From DATAOG01 sp963840925 (lineage in GTDB: Bacteria > Pseudomonadota > Alphaproteobacteria > Geminicoccales > Geminicoccaceae), in NCBI GenBank assembly GCA_963840925.1, contig CAWJAY010000042.1:62001-126000 (forward strand): DNA of 64,000 nucleotides. The letters run 5' to 3'. A program made the position numbers and the translations under genes. Shown here in pieces: positions 27,702 through 37,630 of the stretch (within the stretch, counting starts at the first letter, position 1; each line of letters starts with the position of its first letter). A model generated the notes under the pieces. It was not told the origin of the DNA. It did not search any database and saw only the letters and a program-made list of their open reading frames with translations.

Positions 27702-28450
27702 TCAGCTCCAGGGGCCGCGGCGGCGTATGGTCTCGGGCATGCGCGAGCGGCCGGGCCGGCCGGCGCCGAGCCGGGTCTTGAACTGCTGGTCGCGGAGCAC
27801 GCAGATCAGGCGGAGCCCGGCGACGAAGCCGCCGACATGCGCCCAGAACGCGACCCCGCCCTCGGTCGGACTGCTGCCGAAACCGCTCAGCAGCTGGAAA
27901 ACGAACCAGAAGGCGAGCAGCCAGCCGGCCTGGATGGTGGTGAAGAACACGATCCCGAGCGGGACCAGCGATGCGCACCCGGGCGTGCGGGAACAGCAGC
28001 AGATAGGCGCCGAGCACGCCGGAGATCGCGCCGGAGGCGCCGATCATCGGGATCTCGGAGCTAGGATCGGGCAGCGCCTGGGCGAACGCCGCCGCGAGGC
28101 CACAGAGCAGGTAGAACAGGATGAAGCGCAAATGGCCGCAGACGTCCTCGATGTTGTTCCCGAACACCCAGAGGTAGAGCATGTTGCCGGCCAGATGCAT
28201 GAAGCCGCCGTGCAGGAACATCGAGGTGAACAGCGTCAGCTCGGCCGGGACCCGGGCCAGCTCGGGCGGCAGCTGGACGCCGGCGAGCAGCACCGCCGGG
28301 ATGAAGCCGAAGCTGTAGACCGCCTCGAGCGCCTCCTGCTGCGGCGAGCGAGCATCTGCCAGAAGTAGATCAGCATGCAGGCTGGCGATCAGCGCGATCG
28401 TGACCATCGGCTTGCGGCTCGTCGGGTTGTCGTCGTGCAGCGGAATCGAT
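27702..28450 (-). CDS. Rhomboid family intramembrane serine protease (frameshifted, start codon disrupted)
   Basis: Six-TM GlpG-like rhomboid. The canonical N-terminus IPLHDDNPT is preceded by ATCG where ATG is expected (28447-28450), i.e. one extra base inside the start codon. Landmarks: AELTLFTSMFLHGGFMHLAGNMLYLWVFGNNIED, the catalytic Ser in MIGASGAISGVLGAYLLLFPHARV, and the catalytic His in GGVAFWAHVGGFVAGL. Further extra bases lie near 28370, 28340 and 27965. The C-terminus is basic. It is convergent with the GT4 gene (13 bp apart). Confidence 0.82.
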
Positions 28451-28574
28451 GCGCAGGGCCCGCGCTGTTCCGGCGCGCGGCCCGCGCGCCGGCGCGCGCG
28501 TCGCTCATCAACCTCGATGTGGTGGCGCGCGCCGGCGGCCGCCAGCTTCCCGCCGGCTCGGCGGCGCGCGCCGG

Positions 28575-29783
28575 TCAGCTGAGGAAGGCGCGCACCGTCT
28601 CGCAGACCCGATCGACCTCGCTCGGGTCGAGGTTGCTGATGCAGCGGCAGGCTGATCACCCGGCGGGTCTCGCGCGCGGTCACCGGCACGTCGCCGCGGC
28701 AGCCCTGGAACGCCGGCTGCTCGAGCAGGTTCGGGATAGTGCACGGTGGAGTCGATGTTCTGCGCGCGGCGAGCTGCGCGCGCAGGCCGTCGCGCTTGGC
28801 CGGCCGGCACCCGGATCGGCAGGATGTACCAGGAGATCGCGGCGTTGCTCCGGCGCGGCATCAGCTCGATCTGCTCCAGGCCCTCGAGCTGGTGGTAGTA
28901 GCGCTCGACCAGCGCGGCGCGCTGGCGCGACGATCTCCTCGAGCCGCTCGATGCTCGGCGAACGCGACCGCGGCGGCGAGATCGTCGATCTTGTACTTGT
29001 GGCCGATCCGCGCGACCTGCTGGGTCGGGCTCACGCCCTGCGCCACGGTGCGGTTGTAGGTGTCGGCGGCGAGGCCCGAGGAAGGCCAGCTGGTTGATCT
29101 CGGTGCGCCGCTCGCCGTCGCGGTAGAGCAGCATGCCGCCGTTGCTGCTGGCGATCTGCTTGGTCGGCGCGAAGCTGAAGGCGGTGAACTCGGCGCCGGC
29201 GCCGACCCGCTGGCCGTCGCGGATCGAGCCGAAGGCGTGCGCGGCGTCCTCGATCACGGTGATGTTGCGGCCGGCGACCAGCTCGCGGATCGGCTCGAAG
29301 TCGGCCGGCGGGCCGGCGTAGTGCATCGGGATGATCGCGCGGGTGCGCTGCGAGAGCAGCGGCGCCACGGTCTCGGCGGAGAGCGTCAGCGTCGCCGGAT
29401 CGATGTCGGCGAACACCGGCTGCGGCGCCGCAGTAGACCGCGACGATCGCGGTCGAGACGTAGGTGAACGCCGGCACGATCACCTCGTCGCCCGGGCCGA
29501 CGCCCGCGGCGCGCAGCGCGAGATGCATCGCCGCGGTGCAGCTCGAGGTCGCGAGCGCGTTCTGGCGGCCGCTCGTAGAGACCCTCGATGGTCGCCTGCA
29601 GGTGCTGGGCGACCGGCCCATAGCCCCACCAGCCCGAGCGCAGCACGTCCTCGACGTAGGCCAGCGCCCGGTCGTGCAGCCAGGCTTGGACACCAGCGTC
29701 GATTTCAGCGCCGGCCGCTGCCAGGGCGGCGGCGCCGGCTGCTGGCGGGTTCTCAGGTTCTCGACGATCAGCTGACTGGCCAT
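28575..29783 (-). CDS. DegT/DnrJ/EryC1/StrS-type sugar aminotransferase (frameshifted)
   Basis: PLP-dependent aminotransferase family that makes amino sugars from nucleotide-linked keto sugars. Starts at ATG 29781-29783 (MASQLIVENL) and stops at 28575. Segments in several frames: VLRSGWWGYGPVAQHL, GPGDEVIVPAFTYVSTAIVAVYCGA, ADIDPATLTLSAETVAPLLSQRTRAIIPMHYAGPPADFEPI, VIEDAAHAFGSI, and the PLP-lysine segment FSFAPTKQIASSNGGMLLY. At least six shifts, e.g. an extra base near 29431 in TGCGGCGCCGCAG. The 120 bp between it and the rhomboid gene is very GC-rich, with CGCGCGCCGGCGCGCG self-complementary runs. Confidence 0.77.
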
Positions 29784-30343
29784 GGCGTGGCCACTCGGAT
29801 TCCTCGGTTGCCTTGCGCGGGCGCGCATCGCGTCCGTTGTCGCGCAAGGCCCTTTAGCCGCCGGTAACGGCGGCCGTTTTTCCCGCGACCGCGTGCGCTG
29901 ACCGTCGGCCCGTCTTGCCCGACGGCGGCTCTATCCGGCGGACTCGAGGTAGTCGGTCAGATGCGATGGGGTAGGTCGCGCTGAGATCGACGCCGCCTTG
30001 GATCGGCAGCAAGGGCTGCGCTCGGAGACTGGGCACCTTGGGGCACCTCGATGATTGACGCGCCGGGCTCGGGAGGCGAACAGGCGGCGCGTCGTTGATG
30101 CGGGCCGAGTGAAGATGTGGGAAGCACGCCCGCTCTCTTGGCGGGCCGGCGACTTGGCCAGCCCGAAGATTTCGCCCTCGTGCAGGAAAGCCACAATTGG
30201 CGCCCCTTGAGCGCGCGCCGTACGAGCGTGCCGCCCAAGGCCGGCGGGTGGCGCGCGCCGCTACTAGCCGGGGCTGGCAGAGCGCTCCGGTTGGGCTATG
30301 TTGTCGGCCGAGTCTCGGAACAGCGGCGTGGGGGAGTAGCATC
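29784..30343. other. 560-bp gap with a possible broken minus-strand ORF
   Basis: No confident gene. On the minus strand from about 30195 to 29931 three frames each contain protein-like stretches (MAFLHEGEIFGLAKSPARQ, then HSARINDAPPVRLPSP, then AQPLLPIQGGVDLSATYPI), ending HLTDYLESAG and stop. This suggests a small frameshifted gene of about 85-90 codons with no recognised family. The right end contains a GGGGGAG ribosome-binding site for the molybdenum hydroxylase at 30344. Confidence 0.3.
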
Positions 30344-32692
30344 ATGGCGAAGTTCGGCGTCGGTCAGCCGGTGCGGCGGGTCGAGGATCAGCGGTTCATC
30401 ACCGGGTCGGGGCGCTACACCGACGACATCGATCTCGCCGGCCAGGTCTACGGCTGCGTCGTGCGCTCGCCCGAGGCGCACGCCCGCATCGCCGCGATCG
30501 ACATCAGCGCCGCGCAAGGCGGCGCCGGGCGTGCTGGCGGTGATCACCGGCGCCGACATCGAGGCCAGGGGCGGCAACGCGCTGCCCTGCGCGATCCCGA
30601 TGGAGAACCGCGACGGCTCCAAGGGCATCAACCCGCTCGCGGCCGGTGCTGTGCACCGAGCGCGTGCGCCACGTCGGCGACAACGTCGCCTTCGTGGTCG
30701 CCGAGACGCTGGCCCAGGCCAAGGATGCGGCCGAGCTGGTCGAGGTCGACTACGAGTCGCTGCCGGCGGTCGCCGATACCGAGAGCGCGGCCGCCGCCGG
30801 TCAGCCGCTGGTGCACGACGACGTGCCGGGCAACCTGAGCTTCGACTGGGAGTTCGGCGAACGCGAGGCGGTCGAGGCGGCGCTCGCCAAGGCGGCGCAC
30901 GTCACCCGGCTGCGGGTGATCAACAACCGTCTGGTCGCCAACGCGATCGAGCCGCGCGCGGCGATCGCCGAGTGGGATGCGACGCAGCGGCATCACGCTG
31001 CACGCCTGCACCCAGGGCGGCTGGCTGTGGACCGACATCGCTCGCCGGCGTGCTCAAGGTCGCGCGCCGACCAGGTCCGCGATCCTGACGCCCGACGTCG
31101 GCGGCGGCTTCGGCATGAAGGCGTTCTTCTACCCGGAGTACGCGATGGCGGCGTTCGCCGCGCGCGAGCTCGGCCGGCCGGTCAAGTGGACCGGCGAGCG
31201 CAGCGAGACCTTCCTCGCCGACGTCATGGGCCGCGACCACGTGACCGAGGCCGCGCTCGCCCTCGATGCCGACCACAGGATCATCGGCCTGCAGGTCGAG
31301 ACCACGGCCAACATGGGCGCCTACAACTCGCTGTTCGCGCCGTTCATCCCGACCATGGCGGCGCTCAAGGTCCTGCCCGGCGTCTACGACGTCAAGAGCC
31401 TGGTCTACCGGGTCAAGGGCGTGCTGACCAACACGACGCCGGTCGACGCCTATCGCGGCGCCGGGCGGCCGGAATCGATCTATCTGATGGAGCGCCTGGT
31501 GGACGCCGCGGCGCGCGAGGTCGGCCTCGATCCGGCCGAGTTCCGGCGCCGGAACTTCATCGGCGCGGCCGCGATGCCGTTCAAGACCGCGGCCGGCGAG
31601 ACCTACAACTCCGGCGAGTTCGCCAGGGTCATGGACGCCGCGCTCGAAGGAGGCCGACTGGGCGGGCTTCGGCCAGCGCCGCGCCGAGGCCGCGAGCCGC
31701 GGCCGGCGGCGCGGCATCGGCATGGCGTACTACATCGAATCGACGATGGGCGACCCGCAGGAGGCGGCGCGGATCGAGTTCGCCGACGACGGCATGGTCA
31801 ACGTCGTGGTCGGCACCCAGTCCAACGGGCAGGGCCACGAGACCGCCTACGCCCAGGTGCTGAACGACCGCCTCGGCATCCCGTTCGAGAAGATCCGCGT
31901 CGTCCAGGGCGACACCGCCAAGCTCAAATGGGGCGGCGGCACCGGCGGCTCGCGCTCGCTGACCGCCGAAGGCATGGCGATCCGCGACGCCTCCGACATC
32001 GTGATCGAGCGCGGCAAGCACTATGCCTCGCAGGAGCTCGAGACCGCGATCGCCGACATCGAGTTCGCGCGCGAGGCGGGCGAGTTCCGGGTGATCGGCA
32101 CCGACCGCAGCGATCGCGTCTGCTCGAGCTCGCCGCCAAGGCGCGCACGATGACCCCGCCCGAGGGCGCCGAGCCCGGCCTCGATGCCGAGGCGATGGCC
32201 AAGATCGACGCCTGGACCTTCCCCAACGGCTGCCACATCGCCGAGGTCGAGATCGACCCCGACACCGGCACGACGCAGATCGTCAACTACGTCGCGGTCG
32301 ACGACTTCGGCGTGGTGCTCAACCCGATGCTGGTCGCGGGCCAGGTCCACGGCGGCGTGGTCCAGGGCATCGGCCAGGCGCTCGATGGAGCACGCGGTCT
32401 ACGACGACAGCGGCCAGCTGCTTGACCGGCTCGTTCATGGACTACGCGATGCCGCACGCCGCCGACATGCCGTCGATGCACGGTCTCGACCATCGAGGTG
32501 CCCTGCAAGAACAACCCGATGGGCGTCAAGGGCTGCGGCGAGGCGGGCTCGGTCGCCTCGCCCGCGGCGGTGATCAACGCGCTGATCGATGCGCTGGCCG
32601 ACCTCGGCGTCCGCGCGATCGACATGCCGGCGACGCCGCACAAGCTCTGGCAGCTGATCCAGGAGCACCAGCAGCCGGTCGCAGCGGAATGA
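30344..32692 (+). CDS. Xanthine dehydrogenase family molybdopterin-binding (large) subunit (heavily frameshifted)
   Basis: Molybdenum hydroxylase large subunit of about 780 residues. Starts MAKFGVGQPVRRVEDQRFITGSGRYTDDI and continues through ALPCAIPMENRDGS, VRHVGDNVAFVVAET, LTPDVGGGFGMKAFFYPEYAMAA, VDAYRGAGRPESIYLMERLVDAAA, GTQSNGQGHETAYAQVLNDRLG, GGTGGSRSLTAEGMAI and VKGCGEAGSVASPAAVINALIDAL. AYRGAGRPE, not AYRCSFR, argues against CO dehydrogenase. About nine one-base shifts interrupt it. The FAD and 2Fe-2S subunits normally encoded alongside are absent from the flanks. It ends 28 bp before the racemase-like gene. Confidence 0.8.
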
Positions 32693-32720
32693 GGCCCGCC
32701 GGGCGGCGAGCGGATCGCCG

Positions 32721-33808
32721 ATGACCCGGCTCATCCTCGAGCGGGTCGAGGCGCGGCCGGTCCTGGTGCCGCTCAGCCGCCCGGTGGTCTCGCGGGTCGG
32801 CGTCTTCGAGCAGTGGCCGCTGATCCTGATCGACCTGTCACCGCCGAAGGCGTGGTCGGGCGCAGCTATCTGGCGCCTTATCTGAAGCAGGCGGTCCGCT
32901 ACATCGTGCCGGCGATCCAGGACCTGGCCGAGGCGAGGGCGGCAAACCGCTGGCGCCGCTCGACGACTTCGCCGCCGGGCGCAAGGGGCTCGGGCTGGTC
33001 GGCCTCGAAGGCGTCAGCCTGATCGCGGTCTCGGGGCTCGACATGGCGGCCTGGGATGCGCTGGCCAAGGCCGCGGGCCTGCCGCTCGCGGTCCATCTCG
33101 GCGGCTCGCTCGCTCCGGTGCCGGCCTACAACAGCGGCGGGCTTTGGCTGACCCCGCTCGCGACGCTCGCTAAGGAGGCCCGGGCGCTGGTCGCCGAGGG
33201 CGGTTTTTCCGGCCTCAAGCTCCGGCTCGGGCGGGACCGGATCGGCGACGACCTCGAGGCGATCCGAGCGGTCCGCGAGGTGCGTGGGCGCCGACGTCAA
33301 GATCATGACCGACTTCAATCAGGGCCTCGCGCTTGGCGATGCGCTGCACCGCTGCCATGGCCTCGACGACCAGGGCCTCTACTGGTTCGAGGAGCCGATC
33401 GCCTACGACGATTTTTCCGGTTACGCGCGGCTCACCCGCGAGCTCCGGACGCCGGTCCAGCTCGGCGAGAACTTCTACGGCCCGCGCTCGCTGTACGCCG
33501 CGCTCCAGCCGGGCGCCGGCGACTACGTGATGCCGGATCTGATGCGGATCGGCGGCGTCACCGGCTGGCTGCGCGCCGCGGCGCTCGCGGGTGCGGCGGG
33601 CATCCAGATGTCGTCGCACCTCTACCCCGAGGTCTCGGCGCATCTGCTGCGGGTCGCCGAGACCGGCCATTGGCTCGAGTGGCAGGACTGGGCGCACCCG
33701 ATCCTGGCCGAGCCGTTCCGACTCGAGGGCGGCCATCTGGTGATCCCGGACGTGCCCGGCAACGGCCTGGCCTGGGACGAGGCCGCGGTCCGCCGATACC
33801 CGCTCTAA
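32721..33808 (+). CDS. Enolase-superfamily protein close to mandelate racemase, with Lys-x-Arg in place of Lys-x-Lys (frameshifted)
   Basis: It aligns along its length with Pseudomonas mandelate racemase: VGVFEQWPLILIDL, EGVVGRSYLAPY, GLDMAAWDALAKAAGLPL, GLKLRLG, DFNQGLALGDALHRC, GLYWFEEPI, PVQLGENFYGP, VMPDLMRIGGVTGWLRA, MSSHLYPEVSAHLL and HWLEWQDW. Metal ligands (D, E, E), the His of SSH and its Asp partner, and the Glu of HWLE are all kept. The second catalytic Lys of KTKIG is Arg (KLRLG). Shifts near 32835, 32930 and 33285 behave as small indels. Substrate is likely a 2-hydroxy acid or acid sugar (inference). Confidence 0.8.
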
Positions 33809-33892
33809 GTCGTTCCCGCGCCATTTAAGGAATTGAAAATCAACCACTGATTGTTAAGCTGCGTCGTCCACCCCGGTGCGGAACCCGATCCG

Positions 33893-35104
33893 ATGACTTC
33901 AGCCAAGCGACCTGGCCAGCCCGCCGAGCGGGGTCGCGCAACCACTTGGCTCGATCCGGAGCTCACCACGGTTCTCGATCACGTCCGCTGGCTCGCCGCG
34001 CTGCTGGTCCTGCTGCACCACGCCCGCCTGCACACGATCGGCTCCTATGGCGGCGACGTCGCGAGCGCGGACAGCGTCCTGGTGCGCGCCTTCTTCTTGG
34101 TCACCGGCCTGGGGCACGAGGCGGTGATCGGCTTCTTCGTGCTGAGCGGCGTGCTGGTCGCCGGCCGGCTGGTCGCGCGGCCGCCGGCCACGGCCGCCGA
34201 CTACGGCGCCTATCTGCTCGACCGGCTGACCCGGATCTGGGTCGTAGCATTGCCGGCGCTGCTGCTCTCGGCGGTGGTCGCCCTGCTCGCGCAGCGCCTG
34301 CTCGGCGGCTTCCACACCGGCTTAGGCGACCGCTGCGCCCCCGGTCCCGCCGACCTGCTCGCCAACCTTCTGTTCCTGCACAAGGTCTTCGTGCCGACCC
34401 TGTGCAGCAACGGCCCCTACTGGAGCATCCAGAACGAGGTCTGGTACTATCTCGCGCTGCCGGCGATCTGGTTGAGCGTGACCGCGGGCGCGGCCTGGCT
34501 GCGGTGCGTGGCGCTCGCCGCGCTGCTCGCGGCCGCGAGCATCCTGCTGCTGCGCGAGCCCTTCGGGCCGCAGAGCACGCTCGCCTACCTCCCGATCTGG
34601 CTCGCGGGCGCCCTGGTCGCGACCGGCTGGCGCTGCCGCCTGCCGCCCGCGCTCTGCGGCGCGCTCCTGCTGATGGCGCTCCTGGTCGCGCGCGCCGCGA
34701 CCGGGTGGCCCTTCCTGCTCAAGGACTACCTGGTCGGGCTCGCGCTCCTGGCGCTCCTGCTTGCGCTGCGCGACGGTCGGCTGCCGGCGTGGTGGCGGGC
34801 ACGGGGCCTCGCCGGCCTCGGCCGCCGGCTCGCCGGCTTCTCCTACTCGCTCTACCTGACCCACGCCCCGGTGATCTACCTGACCCGGACCGTGCTCGAG
34901 GAGGCCTACGGGATGGCGCTGCCGATCCGCGCGGTGAGCGTCCCGGCGCTCGCGATCATGCTGGTCGAATGCCTCGCGGCGCTCGCGGTCGCCTGGCTCT
35001 TCTATCTCGCGTTCGAGCGTCACACCGGGGCGCTACGCGCGGCGCTCCGGGCCCGGCTCGGCCGGCGCCGCGCGGCGCTCGTCCGCGAGGCGCCGGAAGC
35101 CTAG
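33893..35104 (+). CDS. Acyltransferase family 3 (OafA/YrhL-like) membrane protein
   Basis: 403 residues, intact within an otherwise frameshift-rich region. The start is ATG 33893 (MTSAKRPGQ). Acyltransferase_3 topology with about ten hydrophobic helices. The catalytic His lies in VRWLAALLVLLHHARLH. Other landmarks: IGFFVLSGVLVAGRLV, LLDRLTRIWVVALPALLL, GPYWSIQNEVWYYLALP and FSYSLYLTHAPVIYL. Family members O-acylate cell-surface sugars. The upstream AT-rich patch (33825-33855) contains AATCA-ACCAC-TGATT and probably the promoter. Confidence 0.87.
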   Translation: MTSAKRPGQPAERGRATTWLDPELTTVLDHVRWLAALLVLLHHARLHTIGSYGGDVASADSVLVRAFFLVTGLGHEAVIGFFVLSGVLVAGRLVARPPATAADYGAYLLDRLTRIWVVALPALLLSAVVALLAQRLLGGFHTGLGDRCAPGPADLLANLLFLHKVFVPTLCSNGPYWSIQNEVWYYLALPAIWLSVTAGAAWLRCVALAALLAAASILLLREPFGPQSTLAYLPIWLAGALVATGWRCRLPPALCGALLLMALLVARAATGWPFLLKDYLVGLALLALLLALRDGRLPAWWRARGLAGLGRRLAGFSYSLYLTHAPVIYLTRTVLEEAYGMALPIRAVSVPALAIMLVECLAALAVAWLFYLAFERHTGALRAALRARLGRRRAALVREAPEA

Positions 35105-35107
35105 CGC

Positions 35108-35200
35108 TCAGAGCCGGCCCGCCGCCAGGCCGAACATCAGCGCCATCAGCAGGCCGCCGATGACGTAGCCGCCGATCCAGGCCCAGGGCCCATGGCTCAC
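35108..35200 (-). CDS. Predicted 30-residue single-pass membrane peptide
   Basis: A GTG start at 35198-35200 overlaps the stop of the ketopantoate reductase gene (GTGA). The peptide reads VSHGPWAWIGGYVIGG, then LLMALMFGLAAGRL and stop: one strongly hydrophobic helix with a short polar start. It is below usual gene-caller limits. Overlapping start/stop coupling and the compact hydrophobic composition support it, but there is no family evidence. Confidence 0.4.
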   Translation of the reverse strand: MSHGPWAWIGGYVIGGLLMALMFGLAAGRL

Positions 35201-36180
35201 GCCTCGCCGCGCGCGACGCGCGCTTCCCAGGCGTCGAAGTCGAGATCGGGCTCGTGGGTCACGCGCTGCTGGTGCAGCTCGCGGCCCTTGAGCAGCGCCA
35301 CCAGCGCCTCGTTGTAGGGCGTCGCGACGCCCTGCGCCGCCGCCTCGCGCAGCAGCGCGCCGTTGAGCGCGTCGATCTCGGTGCGGCGCCCGGCCTCGAC
35401 GTGCTGGAGCATCGAGGGCTGGTTGAACTTCTTCCTGCACTGCGCCTTGATCTTGGCCGGCAGATCGGGGGTCGGCAGGCGGATGCCCTTGGCCGCCGTC
35501 ACCGCCATGACCTCGGCGATGATCTTGTCCTGGAAGGCGTCGAGCTCGGGCAGGCGGGCGATCTCGCCGGCGCGCAGGCCGGTGGTCGCGGCGATCGCGT
35601 TGATGCAGCAGTTGAGCGCGAACTTCTCCCAGATCACCGCCATGACGTCCGGCACGACCTCGGTCTCGAAGCCGGCACCGTTCAGCGCCGCGGCGAGGCG
35701 CTCGGTGCGCGGCCGCAATGCGCCGTCGGTCTCGCCGAGCGAGGTCCTGCCGAGATGGGTAAGACAGACGTGGCCGGGCCCGCGGGTCGCGGCGCTGCAC
35801 ATGCTCGAGCCGCCGAGCACGCGCTCCCGGCCGAGCGCGGCCTGCAGCGTCTCGACATTGCCGATGCCGTTCTGGAAGGTGATCGCGCAGCCGTCGGGGG
35901 CCAGCGACCTTCGCCACGGTCGCCGCGGCGGCGTCGCGTGTTGTTGGCGTCGACGAACAGGATCGCGACCTCGGCCGCATCGCCCGAGCCGGGCCCGGTC
36001 GCGGCCGGGAGGCGCACCCGCTGCGCGCCGCGCACGCCCATCGATCAGCAGGCCGTCCCGGTTGATCGCGTCGACATGCGCCTGCCAGGCATCGATCAGC
36101 TGCACCTCGTGCCCGGCCAGCGCCAGCAGCCCGCCGTAGCTGCCGCCCATCGCGCCCGCCCCGACCACCGTGATCCTCAT
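35197..36180 (-). CDS. 2-dehydropantoate 2-reductase (ketopantoate reductase) family protein (frameshifted)
   Basis: NADPH-dependent reductase family (ApbA/PanE). N-terminal MRITVVGAGAMGGSYGGLLALAGHEVQLIDAW gives the nucleotide loop. Next are AILFVDANNTRDAAA in another frame, ITFQNGIGNVETLQAALG, VWEKFALNCCINAIAATTGLRAGEIARLPE (catalytic Lys helix) and the C-terminal SMLQHVEAGRRTEIDALNGALLREAAAQGVATPYNEAL. Frame shifts lie near 36040, 35950 and 35905. Many family members reduce 2-oxo acids other than ketopantoate, so panE is not assigned. Confidence 0.82.
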   Translation of the reverse strand: MRITVVGAGAMGGSYGGLLALAGHEVQLIDAWQAHVDAINRDGLLIDGRARRAAGAPPGRDRARLGRCGRGRDPVRRRQQHATPPRRPWRRSLAPDGCAITFQNGIGNVETLQAALGRERVLGGSSMCSAATRGPGHVCLTHLGRTSLGETDGALRPRTERLAAALNGAGFETEVVPDVMAVIWEKFALNCCINAIAATTGLRAGEIARLPELDAFQDKIIAEVMAVTAAKGIRLPTPDLPAKIKAQCRKKFNQPSMLQHVEAGRRTEIDALNGALLREAAAQGVATPYNEALVALLKGRELHQQRVTHEPDLDFDAWEARVARGEA

Positions 36181-36252
36181 GTCCGCACTTCCTCCGCGTT
36201 CTCGCCCGACCTTAGCCGATCGCTTCGGGCCCGGCCAAGCCGGCGCTGTGGT

Positions 36253-37522
36253 CTAGGCCCGGCTGCCGTCGGCCAGCTCGACCAGGGTCGCGGCCAGCAC
36301 GCGGGCGCCGGCGGCGAGGTCCTCGGGCCTGGCGCTCTCGGCCGGGCTGTGGCTGATGCCCTTCTCGCAGGGCACGAAGATCATCCCGGTCGGGCGCCAG
36401 GTCGGCGATGAAGTTGGCGTCGTGGAACGCGCCCGAGGTCAGGCGCATGTGGCCGAGGCCGAGCGCGCGCGCGGCCCTCTCGATCGCGCCACGATCCGCT
36501 CGGGGAACGCGCAGGGCGGGCGTTCGAAGGTCTGGCTGACCTGCACCGCGCAGGGGCCGGCGCGGCCCCGGCAGACCCGCTCGATCTGGCCGCCGCGCGC
36601 CTCGAGCACCGCCGCCTCGGGGTGGCGGAAGTCGATCGTGAAGGTGACCTTGGCCGGCACGGTGTTGGGCGAGTTGGGCAGGACCTCGATGCGCCCGACC
36701 GTGAAGCGCAGCTGGTCGGCCGGGTCGTGCATCAGCTCCTGCAGGGCTGCGATCATCGCGACCGCGGCGCGCACCGCATCCTTGCGCCCGGCGAGCGGCG
36801 CGGTGCCGGCATGCCCGGGCTCGCCCACGACCTCGACCTGGTACCAGCGCGCGCCCTGGATGCCGCTGACCACGCCGATCGGCTTGCCGCTCGCCTCGAG
36901 CTGCGGTCCCTGCTCGATGTGCGGCTCGAGGTAGGCCTCGATCGGAAAGCCGAACGGGCGCCGCGGCAGATCGGGGGTCGCGGCGAGGGTCTCGGCCAGC
37001 GCGGCGCCGAGCCGGATCCCCTGCGCGTCGGTGAGATCGAGGCAGTCCTCGAGGCTGAGCTGGCCCGCGAAGATCGCCGAGCCCATCGCAGCCCGGGGCG
37101 AAGCGGCCGCCCTCCTCGTTGGTCCAGGCGACGAGATCGATCGGGCGCGCGGTCGCGATCCCGGCGTCGTCCAGGGCCTCGAGCGCCTCGAGGGCGGCGA
37201 GCACGCCGAAGATGCCATCGAAGCGGCCGCCCGCCGGCTGGCTGTCCATGTGCGAGCCGGCGAGCACCGGCGCGGCCGTCCCGTCGCGCCCGGGGCGGCG
37301 GACGAACAGGTTCGCGATGTCGTCGACCGCGGGCCGGTAGCCGCGCGCCGCTGCCCACCTCAGCAGCAGCGCGCGCGCCCGGACGTCCTCCGCCGACAGG
37401 GCCTGGCGGTTGACCCCGTTGCCCGCGATCGCGCCGATCTCGGCCATTGCCATGTGGCGCTGCCAGAGCCGCTCCTGATCGACCGCCGCCGCGGCGCGCT
37501 CTGCTGCCTGTCCTGTGGCCAC
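36253..37522 (-). CDS. M20-family Zn-dependent amidohydrolase (allantoate amidohydrolase / N-carbamoyl-L-amino acid hydrolase type; frameshifted)
   Basis: About 420 residues. The GTG start at 37520-37522 gives VATGQAAERAAAAVDQERLWQRHMAMAEIGA. Metal-site motifs: VLAGSHMDSQPAGGRFDGIFGVLAALEALE, LVAWTNEEGGRFAP, FPIEAYLEPHIEQGPQLE, the dimer-domain VEVVGEPGHAGTAPLAGRKDAV, and SGAFHDANFIA near the end with CEKGISHSP. The family hydrolyses ureido or N-carbamoyl amides. Shifts are near 37095, 36490 and 36385. Divergent from the CaiB gene (about 108 bp). Confidence 0.8.
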
Positions 37523-37630
37523 GACCGTTCCGTTCCCGTTGGCGCGCTCGCTTGCGACCGGAGAGCATAGACAGAGCGGCAACCTTCTGCCAGCCATGGA
37601 GCGCCCTGATCGCCAGCCAGCAGGCCAGCG

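Noticed and set aside
30344..32692. Carbon monoxide dehydrogenase large subunit (CoxL form I)
   Set aside because: The active-site loop reads AYRGAGRPE instead of the AYRCSFR of form I CoxL, and coxM/coxS are absent.
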